From a virus, in IMG/VR virus record IMGVR_UViG_3300034101_004323, positions 20,088 through 84,087 of that record: 64,000 bases of DNA, one strand, 5' to 3'. The notes under the pieces are model-generated. The model did no database searches and was not told the origin of the DNA. It worked only from the letters and a program-made list of their open reading frames with translations. A program made the translations under genes and the position numbers. Every line of letters begins with the position of its first letter. Position 1 is the stretch's first letter. This document shows positions 46,801-53,626 of the stretch, one piece after another.

Positions 46801-49800
46801 TCTCCAGTATCGAACAAATTGGCAAAACCTCGACGAGCTCTGGATTTTTCTTTTTGTACCTGATCTGCCATTCCTGTAGACTTACCAATTTGTTGTTCTA
46901 CTACTCTTTGTTTAACTTCATTTTTCATGTCTTTCTTGAATTCTTCAAAAGCTTTTCCTGTTGTTTCTAAAGATGCTTCTAGATTTTTGGAAGCTAATGA
47001 AATTGCCATTTCTCTAGCAGCATTCTCAGCATCTATAAAAGCTTTTGTCATTCCAATAACTGCTGTTACAGCTGCGGCTGCTGGACCAGCAAAAGCGGCT
47101 ATGCCTCCCATTCCTTGTGTCATCTCACCAACCATTGATCCCATCATCAAACTGCTTCCAACTGTTGTTGCGGCTCCCTGAGTCAGGGTTTGATTATATG
47201 CTCCTGATGTTGTGGTTGGAGCTCCTCCGCTAAACATATCAGTTAGCATGGGAATCAGAAAACTTGCTGTCATTGCTCTGCCCATCATATTTCCACCACC
47301 TCCACCAGAGCCACCACCTCCACCGACTCCTCCAGAGCCACTACCATTTTTGCCGCCTCTAGCTGCTGCTAATATTTGATTAGTGCTCATACCAGCAGCA
47401 GCACCCAAGCCTACTCCTGCTGTTCTATTTGCTGCTTGTATTGCAGTTGCTTGTGCTCCTCCTTTTCCGTATCCTGCTGCTTGTAAAGTAGCTTTTTTAG
47501 CTGCTGCAACATCAGCTTTGGATTGACCGCTCATCGCTGCTGTATCAGCAGAACTAGTACCAAAAACCGAAACTCGACGAGTTGCTCTGCCAAATGCTCC
47601 TGTTCCTGTAGGTATATCTGATGTCATTCCTCTTATATCATCCATTGCTTGTCTAGCTTGAGTACCCTGTCTTCTTACTCCTAATAAAGTTTCAGCACCA
47701 CCTGTTCTATTTTTTCTATATGCTGTTGCTGAATCATCTAAGCTTTTTGCTGTTTTACGTGCCGCATCTCTTAGTGCTCCTAGTGGATCAGCTAATAAAT
47801 TTTGTCTAAAAGATCCTAAAGCTGTTGCAGCATCTCCTAATGTTTTTCCAAATCTTGCTTGATTTTGCTGTTTTCTTTCTGTATCAGCAACAGCCATTTG
47901 TGTTAATGTATTTCTTTTTAATCTGCTTCGTTCTCTTTCTCTCCTAGGATCAGAAGCTGAAAAACGACTATCAACATCTGCATCTATTTGACGCATTCTA
48001 GCTTGTCCTCTAACTGTTGATCTTTTTTCTCTCAATATTTGATATCCTTCTGGATTCCTAGCTAAATTTCTTCCTAATGTATTTACATTATAAAATCCTG
48101 TGCTTGATGCTGCATTATCAATCATACTTTGTGCATTTGCTCTTCTTGCTTCTTGTCTTCTTTTTTTTGCTTCTGATGATAATCTTCTTCTCTCAGCTTC
48201 TTCTCGTCTTCTTTGAGCTTCAGGGTCAATCTCGGCAGTAGCTAAAGGTTCCCATGAACCTCTTGCAAACTTCTGAACAACTCCGCCACTATGATACTTA
48301 GGCAACTTGTTTAATGCTGTAAACCCACCCTTATTAAGTTTGTCAAGATTATTATAACCTAGATCTTGGGCAGAATTTTTATTAATAACATATTCACCCT
48401 CTTTAGCCATAATGGGTATTTCGCCACCAGATGCTTTTTTAACTACCGAGCTTTTTTGTTTTATTTTATCCGGAGCTTTAAAATATGAACTTTGTAATGC
48501 CCAAGCATCAGCTCTTAAAGAAGCTTCTTCAGCAGATTCACCTGGACCACCGTGATATGGTGGCCATTCTGATTTTGGTCCCTTTAATCTAGGATCAAGT
48601 AAATTACTTGCTGTCCAATATTGTTTTGGTAGTGGAGTTTTAAATACGTCTTTACGAGTTAGAAAATAACGTTTCCATACCCCTTTAGCAGCAGGAGTAA
48701 CACTACCTCTATCTGATGTTAATCTTCCACCAGATTCTGCTACTGATTCCATAAGAGTATCATATAATCCACGAGGCGCAAATCCTTTGGTAGCATTAGC
48801 AAAACTAACAGCAAATAATTTTGGCCCTATCTTATTAGCTTTAACGGTCCCAAATCTTTCTTTCTCATATAATTTACCAGTAAATGCTGCTGTAACTTCT
48901 CCTTCTTCTGGTTTTCCATATAAACCAATTTTACCATATGCTCTTCCACCACCTCTTATTTTTCCTTTTTCTATAGCGTCTCGTCTTTTTTGTAGAAGAT
49001 CTAATTCCTCCATTTCTTGTTGTGTTTTATCTTTCTTATACATCAGAGAGACTAATCTTCCACTATCTGGTGCAGCATTTGCTAAACCTGTGTATCCGCC
49101 TTTTGCATGTTTTTTTAGTCTAGGTCTATATCCTTCTGCTCTTAAAGCTTTCTGTTCTGATGTTAAGCCTTCGTATTCTCCCATGCTTCCGCCACGACGT
49201 TCTACTGCGCTTTGTATTCTTTGTCTTTTTTCTTCTACTGCTTTATCTCTTCTTTCTTGTTCTGCATAGATCTTTTTTGATGGTAGTAATCCCAATTTCT
49301 TGCTTATGTCCCAATCTGGAAGAGCATAGTCTTTCCATCTATTGTCTAGTCTTTCCTCTAATTTAGCTGTTAATTGTTCTGGTGTCATACCTAGAATATT
49401 AGCTCGTGCAGCAATATCAGCCGGAGAGTATTTTCCTCTTACCCAATCACCCTCAGAATATCCGGACCTAGATTTTATAAAGTTTTTTATATTACTAACT
49501 ATTTTGCCTTTTGGTCCTGTTAATGTTCGTTTAGCGTCAACAGGTGTTCTGGCCAATAATGGATTATTAAACCAGTTTGTTGCTATTTTACTTCCTATAC
49601 CATAAGGAAAGTCTATACTACTATGCTTTTCGCTATCTTTACTCATTGCTGTCCAAATATTAGCAGCGGCCGGATCTTTCGATATGATTTGCCTTATTTC
49701 TTCTTCAAAAGCATTTCCTTGAGTATCTGCTATGCCTTTTCTGGTTGCTCTACCCATAGACGATTTAGTTTTTTTGTATAAAAATGATTTTATGCCAGAT

Positions 49801-52800
49801 AATTTAGAAGCAGCAGCAATATTATCTGGATCATCATCAACAAATACTCCTTTATCCTGTCCCAAAGCTTGGGCCATAACATTTGCTTTAGCTAGTCCTA
49901 TATCTGCTGCGGAAGTTCCTTTTGCCCCAACTCCGGTAAAATTACTTAATGGTATATTTAATCCTCTGCTATTAACCCAACTAGCAATAGATCCTACAGT
50001 GCTTTGAGGTCTTGCTGTTACAATATGTAATCTGGACAAAAATTTATTATAATCAGCAGGAGAAAATTTCTTTTTAAGTTGACTAGATAAACGCACAAGC
50101 CCTCTAAATAGAGCAGATGGTTTGGTTTTAGCCAATTCCATTTTCGCTCTAACTTTATCACTCAATCCTCTTGCAACAGATGCTTTTTCATAAAATTGAC
50201 TATACATACCAGCTTTGGATGTTTTATCATCCATTGTCGGGGTTTTACCTGTTTTTTTAAATATTTCTTTTTGTTTTTCTGTTATAGGATCAGTGTTAAA
50301 TGCTAGTGTTTTATCAAAATCAAAAAATGCTTTAAGACCAGATCCTCGTGGATCTAATAGCTTAATAATCTCATCAACATATGATTTTTGAACACCTTGC
50401 CCGACCATTTTTAGATATCCCTTAGTATATTTCTTAGCTCTTTGATCAGCAGTTGGTGCTGCCTCTACAGATGCTCTATTAGGATCCTTCTTATCCATCT
50501 GTGCTAAACGAGCTTCTCTTTCAATGTTGTTTTTATCTAATACTTGACCAAACACTCTAACCTTTTTAGATCCATCTAGTCCAGGAATGTCTATGTCTGT
50601 TGGCGGAAAACTAGATCCAAACATTCCTATAGCACCAAATAATGAGTCTGAAGAAATTGCATTATTTGTATCTTCATTATCTTTATTTCTTCTATCTTCT
50701 ACTATTTTATTCGCTTTAACTACTAGTGAACTTAATATTTTAGATTTTAATGTTGGATTTTTGCTATATGGTCCTAATAAGGTTCTTATATCATTAGCTG
50801 ACATACCAGTATTACCACTAATACTACCAGCAGATTTTAGTATCTCGGTAATATCAATTCCTAGCTGGTTAGGTAGTTGAGCAGATGGTATTTTTGATAC
50901 TTCGTCAAGAGTCCAATCATTCATTCTCACATTTGCTCTTCTTCCTCCTCTACCTTTTTTAACAAAAGATCCGGCCATTAATTTTTGAACATCTTCTGGC
51001 TTGGTTTTTTTCTTTGATCTTCTATAAAATAATGATCGTTGAGTTTTTTCTATATCTCTCTGTGATCTATAATCTTTATTTTTTAATAGTCCTGGAGTAT
51101 TATCTTCAAAAATAAGAAATCTTCCAATATTAATATTATTAGGATCTTTATTTAAAGTTATTGATCTTGTTTTATCTGCTACTACTTTTTCACTGGCAGA
51201 TCTTTCTGAAATAATAGATCCTGCTACTTTATCCAGCAAATCACGAGTTGATACCTGAGCATCTTTACTTTTTACCTCAACGGGTGTGTTTCCTCGTAAT
51301 CCATCGATTCTAGAAAATCTATTCCCTTTCTCTTGTTTATATTTTCCAAGTGTATCTAAAATTCTTTCAAAGGCTGTACCTCTAGCAGAACTACCTTTTG
51401 ATCCTGTTGCTCCTCTACTATTGATATAGTTTTCTGTCTCTACTGGATTCTTTTCTCTAGCTTTCTTAATATCCTGTTCAGTCAAATTTATGGGTACTCT
51501 GCGAATATTAGCTTCTATAGTATCTCTAGTATTAAACCTTAAAGGAGGACTTGCTCTTCTTTTAAGTGCCTTTTCGATACTTTCTCCCTCTTTCTTATCG
51601 TAAGTTGTTTCTACATTAGGAACATATGGTCTACTAGACTTAAGTACGGCTAATCCTCCTTTAGCAAACTTTTGTGTGCCCTTTCCACCCAAACCCAATG
51701 CTTCAGTTGCTTTTTTTCTAATAACAAAACTTCCTACTGGTAGTGTTGTATAAAAACTATCAGTATTACCTCTTCCAGGAACTATTCCAATCCCACCTCC
51801 GCGTGCTCTTTTTTGTCTATATCCATTTTTATCAGCATGATTCATTTTTCGTAATGTTGATGTTCCTATTCTAGCAGCATGTTCTGGATAAAAAACAGCT
51901 TCTCCTGGTGTTAGAGCAACAGGAACATTAGAAACGTCTCCTCCTCCTGCATACTTATTGATGAATCCTCCCTTTTTAGCTCCTTGAGCTCCATTAGTCC
52001 TGAATCCTCTTAAAAATCCAGAACCAAACTGCCTTACTCCACTAGCTCCTCTAAAAGCCATCATAATAGCAAGAACAGGAAGAACACCCTTAACACTATC
52101 AGCAACACTAATAAGAGCGCTAGCTAATCCTAATGCTCCTTTAGCTAATGCTTGAAAAGTATCGCTACCGCCAATCTCTCTGAATAAGGCTAAAAATTCT
52201 TCTCGTACTTTTGCTGCTTGATTTGCTAAAGAAGCTTGTGCTTTAGCAGCATCCATAGTTAAAGATCCTTGACCTTGTTGAGCAACTCTTAGTGCGTCTT
52301 GAGCAGTTGCGAACTGCTGAATAAGAGGAATAACCTTACCAATTTGTCGGAATCCGCCCAGTTCTTCTACTATCTCACTAAATTTTAAATCTCGCGGATC
52401 AATTTGATTTAATCCTTCGCTTAGTAACTGAACTGCTTTATATGCTCCGACGAATTTTCCTTCTGCATCTGTAAGATTTACGCCGAATTCTTTCAAGGCT
52501 TCAATAGTTCCGCCTCTTTGAATTCTGGTAAAAATAGTCCTTAAACCAGTAGCAATAGTTTCTGCACTTTCACGAGTTGTTGCTCTAACGCTAGTAAATA
52601 CTGCTATAAATTCATTCAAAGCATCCGTGCCTTCACTAACTCCTTTACTAGCAGAAGCAAACACACCACCGGTTCGTTGAATAGCAGCAATAATATCACT
52701 TGCTTCAACAGCAAATTTAGCAGATACTGCGTTAACAGCACCAAGAGATTTCTCTAAATCAATTGCACTAATACCAAACTGTCTCATTAATGCAATACTA

Positions 52801-53543
52801 CCTTCTACCGTTTGATTCATATTATCAAAAGATGGAGCAAGACTGCTTAATGCTAATGCTTTTAATGCTCTTTCAGTATCTCTTGCTGTTAAACCAGCTT
52901 GAGCTAATGTTAACGATACTTCAGTTAAATCTTTAGAACTAACACCCAATGATGTGGATAACTGAGTTATTGTATTAGATAATTGAGATAATCCTGATGC
53001 AGATTCTCCCGTAACCTGTTGTAATTTAACAAATTGTTTATCATAGTCTATAAATGCATCAATACCTTGTCTCATTGCATTAGTCAAGCCCATTATAGCT
53101 CCAGCAGACATACTAAAGGCAGCGAATCTTCTAACTGCTAATCCTGCTGTTCTACCAAACTCTACCATTTGGCCAGATGCTTCTCTTGTTTGTCTTCCTG
53201 CATTACCAATATTATCCGCAGCATTATTTGCTGCTGCTGCTGCATTGTTTAAGTTTCTATTTAGTCCAGCTGTGTTATTATTAATTGCTGCTATTGATGC
53301 TCCAAATTGTCTTATAGCATTTGCTGCATTAGTAGCATTATTAGTTGTTGTTGTTAAATTATTATTTAATGTTGTTAATGCAGTATTTAATACTGTAACA
53401 TTACGAGTGGTTGCAGGATTAATTCTTAGATTAACATCTCCAGTTATTGTTCCTAATTGTCTTCTAATATCAGAAACTATATTTCTAACATTAGATGGTC
53501 CTCTAAGATTAATCTGTGCAGTTAAATTAAATGCTGATGCCAT
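40857..53543 (-). CDS. Giant tape measure protein with embedded enzyme-like domains, 4228 residues
   Basis: It sets tail length and is expected to be expelled during infection. The N-terminal 500 residues carry the phage tail-tape-measure core (AMRQGIDAFIDYDKQFVKL near 150, then LSTSLGVSSKDLTEV and FTSVRATTRESAETIATGL). A hydrophobic stretch lies near 480-510. Then come a PD-(D/E)XK-like domain (about 720-780; RIDG, then PVEVKSKD), a HAD-like domain (about 1070-1260; DFDKT, VTARP, FVDDDPDN), a second PD-(D/E)XK-like domain (about 1275-1345; NAFEEE, then TPVDAK) and an acetyltransferase-like patch near 1590-1625. A Gly-rich linker and membrane-like segment lie near 2070-2190, and coiled coil runs from about 2190 to 2930. 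Two similar TPGEF modules flank a 1050-residue block of unknown type. Linkers of the form KxFAxGG recur between parts. Confidence 0.9.
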   Translation of the reverse strand: MASAFNLTAQINLRGPSNVRNIVSDIRRQLGTITGDVNLRINPATTRNVTVLNTALTTLNNNLTTTTNNATNAANAIRQFGASIAAINNNTAGLNRNLNNAAAAANNAADNIGNAGRQTREASGQMVEFGRTAGLAVRRFAAFSMSAGAIMGLTNAMRQGIDAFIDYDKQFVKLQQVTGESASGLSQLSNTITQLSTSLGVSSKDLTEVSLTLAQAGLTARDTERALKALALSSLAPSFDNMNQTVEGSIALMRQFGISAIDLEKSLGAVNAVSAKFAVEASDIIAAIQRTGGVFASASKGVSEGTDALNEFIAVFTSVRATTRESAETIATGLRTIFTRIQRGGTIEALKEFGVNLTDAEGKFVGAYKAVQLLSEGLNQIDPRDLKFSEIVEELGGFRQIGKVIPLIQQFATAQDALRVAQQGQGSLTMDAAKAQASLANQAAKVREEFLALFREIGGSDTFQALAKGALGLASALISVADSVKGVLPVLAIMMAFRGASGVRQFGSGFLRGFRTNGAQGAKKGGFINKYAGGGDVSNVPVALTPGEAVFYPEHAARIGTSTLRKMNHADKNGYRQKRARGGGIGIVPGRGNTDSFYTTLPVGSFVIRKKATEALGLGGKGTQKFAKGGLAVLKSSRPYVPNVETTYDKKEGESIEKALKRRASPPLRFNTRDTIEANIRRVPINLTEQDIKKAREKNPVETENYINSRGATGSKGSSARGTAFERILDTLGKYKQEKGNRFSRIDGLRGNTPVEVKSKDAQVSTRDLLDKVAGSIISERSASEKVVADKTRSITLNKDPNNINIGRFLIFEDNTPGLLKNKDYRSQRDIEKTQRSLFYRRSKKKTKPEDVQKLMAGSFVKKGRGGRRANVRMNDWTLDEVSKIPSAQLPNQLGIDITEILKSAGSISGNTGMSANDIRTLLGPYSKNPTLKSKILSSLVVKANKIVEDRRNKDNEDTNNAISSDSLFGAIGMFGSSFPPTDIDIPGLDGSKKVRVFGQVLDKNNIEREARLAQMDKKDPNRASVEAAPTADQRAKKYTKGYLKMVGQGVQKSYVDEIIKLLDPRGSGLKAFFDFDKTLAFNTDPITEKQKEIFKKTGKTPTMDDKTSKAGMYSQFYEKASVARGLSDKVRAKMELAKTKPSALFRGLVRLSSQLKKKFSPADYNKFLSRLHIVTARPQSTVGSIASWVNSRGLNIPLSNFTGVGAKGTSAADIGLAKANVMAQALGQDKGVFVDDDPDNIAAASKLSGIKSFLYKKTKSSMGRATRKGIADTQGNAFEEEIRQIISKDPAAANIWTAMSKDSEKHSSIDFPYGIGSKIATNWFNNPLLARTPVDAKRTLTGPKGKIVSNIKNFIKSRSGYSEGDWVRGKYSPADIAARANILGMTPEQLTAKLEERLDNRWKDYALPDWDISKKLGLLPSKKIYAEQERRDKAVEEKRQRIQSAVERRGGSMGEYEGLTSEQKALRAEGYRPRLKKHAKGGYTGLANAAPDSGRLVSLMYKKDKTQQEMEELDLLQKRRDAIEKGKIRGGGRAYGKIGLYGKPEEGEVTAAFTGKLYEKERFGTVKANKIGPKLFAVSFANATKGFAPRGLYDTLMESVAESGGRLTSDRGSVTPAAKGVWKRYFLTRKDVFKTPLPKQYWTASNLLDPRLKGPKSEWPPYHGGPGESAEEASLRADAWALQSSYFKAPDKIKQKSSVVKKASGGEIPIMAKEGEYVINKNSAQDLGYNNLDKLNKGGFTALNKLPKYHSGGVVQKFARGSWEPLATAEIDPEAQRRREEAERRRLSSEAKKRRQEARRANAQSMIDNAASSTGFYNVNTLGRNLARNPEGYQILREKRSTVRGQARMRQIDADVDSRFSASDPRRERERSRLKRNTLTQMAVADTERKQQNQARFGKTLGDAATALGSFRQNLLADPLGALRDAARKTAKSLDDSATAYRKNRTGGAETLLGVRRQGTQARQAMDDIRGMTSDIPTGTGAFGRATRRVSVFGTSSADTAAMSGQSKADVAAAKKATLQAAGYGKGGAQATAIQAANRTAGVGLGAAAGMSTNQILAAARGGKNGSGSGGVGGGGGSGGGGGNMMGRAMTASFLIPMLTDMFSGGAPTTTSGAYNQTLTQGAATTVGSSLMMGSMVGEMTQGMGGIAAFAGPAAAAVTAVIGMTKAFIDAENAAREMAISLASKNLEASLETTGKAFEEFKKDMKNEVKQRVVEQQIGKSTGMADQVQKEKSRARRGFANLFDTGEGSSERSDILFEKGMSDYFSATFGGGAAEKQQKLFATMIPKKSVEAAKDYAGTAQISSQLIEEKIRSGTQIKDVAGTPDFTKLTRSLALADAAVQEQILNIQNSIGLTQEEKNAKKESIISIQGERKAREIQATTLKQMKLEELSKSANHLQNSLTRMFQNMEQAIGRNVFELNNLSQQAELSASALSGNAKAGQVSLKSINVLQNPNAYNKTQRAEASQNAANMFGSESGDMKGLLQAGGTLQDTIMSTINKTIKEDPNAGNEKIGIKIQNNIEEALTKLKLPKDINNKLSQEVNAAIGQIRQKRDEKIDFGDLMEKIPQLGNIMDSTRKAQEAAIKALEHWQNNLNDYSNAMNQMVESSIEANSRFRRASDIQVRGQMELDKALGKEISLRQQLDASLAGVKAQTGGQTNPALIAQNVRTLETQRATQQSMSNTAGQRGYAGTDEFMMMQDRLRNTNIALRENYDALKSMADNTEMASIAMSKINEIQQKRQAGVNMAERLVTSSPQELSQLNRAMDRLNNNMQGGINFGSSADQRKESLDAFNMIAPFLGEKQNGMKANVLESMLIESGVGINPMMADVLQSLRNPEGDPEMQEAITAYKKAVDAQSLANTELGNIVRLMNQNTAEIAAAKLVSAMRSVPFTFENAQLKDIANEIKQLRIIVEKNPAAMAPGKANGGIIYASAGQMVNFQPKGTDTVPAMLTPGEFVVNRSATQKHLPLLKNINSGNYSNGGKVKYYADGGYVVTGGFAPKDAAESARQSFARTSIVEKESNKEYPIINDDKPLSEDTVKSKTENWSTFQGSFYATEPVPRNDILVPKKGTDGKFMYSGSPTFNTMPVFGWGYDSIKQQAKLGQNTKDNVAFGAVNNSSGNWGWGGIPIKNTFDQHIFNPVDPKTRKIKKTEKPDVLANLDMIVKSLTEVSEVSGREATIDGVKVKLDTPSKVPSLNPSFTSYADGSAEIKGLASKDNSYYYFIRKEQRDDLYAKAKNSPVGNIIGFRADGFGREKNFPIVSGKENFIRKEGMEGGRFDFEGQTIKHEPPNGMANFSNVIQDYQTESIATLQLAQNIRLTALRYQDALLSEKFESETKESLGNKQNVSDLVNLYNGTVASIKLDKPVIEPSAMAGSPLAPITAYNEAISGRWTEYQAKLAALNTKKAEDGEQKFQYSDEEKTDMLGINKDGTVKYFRWTDANLSLDDYDEIFREAVTSPDMVQQPVIRSPGNYDKNGVKFSYIKYDPKSRLYLENEKRFGKSFEELGVKEPHVIIPPQGNDEKMRPFNPFLGISDNTLGLPESRLDDYVDHYILGGGTDYREIPNLSASNGIPYSPIYDSKFGSESFISNETLDLNLDEFFKAREANMEKIKNETALSYAKTDFSIGEYAKIDDAKKVTLAREFYRLARLGDDVPPLVSSSIGKEMTSVADIGNAAANIGSKIPTSLLPGNYERERIDAWRAVFAEIYNLKDTNSTQTLQDLGVNLSDESFPETRVVADPDDRNKTKIISNAVMGKTDLGEDYIKYWNRMNVSQDLLQKIINRQIMSNMTKRTSTKFIQTKDDKLKGDSYTFGTKGAGKVESAEQALPDSWNRLMEVALDPQRIFPNSEDRSELIDKLRKFYFRGKNEYGEDLLPDDLKKEKETRLKDIWLYFRAFDTLLNTGLKTGESDDKNAVIPWNENNVGYGYKYFVDSLKAISSDNGKIHWNSFAHAYKRDLNLENGRDTLHADQVEALIRASANLKEEQQKKNDQNQEGAGNVFSGVKNFATGGRVPVYAKNGTLVNYQPRGTDTVPAMLTPGEFVINRKATQKHLPVLKAINDGYYTRGGIVNYLSNGGIITPNYYETAGGVTGGNKMFDLSSYMGNIVGQISSSITLAFQNAVQAMSGQTAAAPSNGVSSIDSDTLNKIGEFTNRLKSVADTLAGLSAIPQEITITVTHTHNVIINGDAALNKLSPDLQDIAMSVIQEKFAELAAANQIAGSPLINPFQV
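41361..41471 (-). repeat. Tape measure TPGEF module, C-terminal copy
   Basis: Residues 4025-4061 read QPRGTDTVPAMLTPGEFVIN followed by RKATQKHLPVLKAIN. It matches the copy near residue 2940 at about 30 of 37 positions. Shorter, more diverged relatives occur near residues 550 (ALTPGEAVFYPEHAARIG), 605 (LPVGSFVIRKKATEALG) and 1718 (AKEGEYVINKNSAQDLG). Confidence 0.8.
44616..44726 (-). repeat. Tape measure TPGEF module, internal copy
   Basis: Residues 2940-2976 read QPKGTDTVPAMLTPGEFVVN followed by RSATQKHLPLLKNIN, then a GG-rich linker. Together with the C-terminal copy it brackets about 1050 residues of unrecognised sequence. Confidence 0.8.
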
Positions 53544-53567
53544 ATTTTATATTTCTCTATATAAATA

Positions 53568-53606
53568 GCATAACCCCACAACCATCCAGTAGCTGCGGGG
53601 TTACGC
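53568..53606 (-). promoter_or_regulatory. 15-bp hairpin in the tape measure leader
   Basis: In the - strand transcript, 15 bases (53606-53592) pair with 15 bases (53582-53568) around a 9-base loop, with three G-U pairs and four consecutive C-G pairs. On the + strand the same three positions would be A-C mismatches, so the structure is suited to the - strand RNA. It lies between the upstream gene's stop and the tape measure ATG and has no U-run after it, so it is unlikely to be a simple terminator. A processing, stability or attenuation role is inferred. Confidence 0.55.
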
Positions 53607-53626
53607 TTAAGTCAAAAAAATAATAA

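Noticed and set aside
46927-53568. Several + strand open frames of 60-160 residues inside the tape measure gene
   Set aside because: They are low-complexity mirror frames of an Ala-, Ser- and Leu-rich coding region, with no ribosome sites and no plausible domains.
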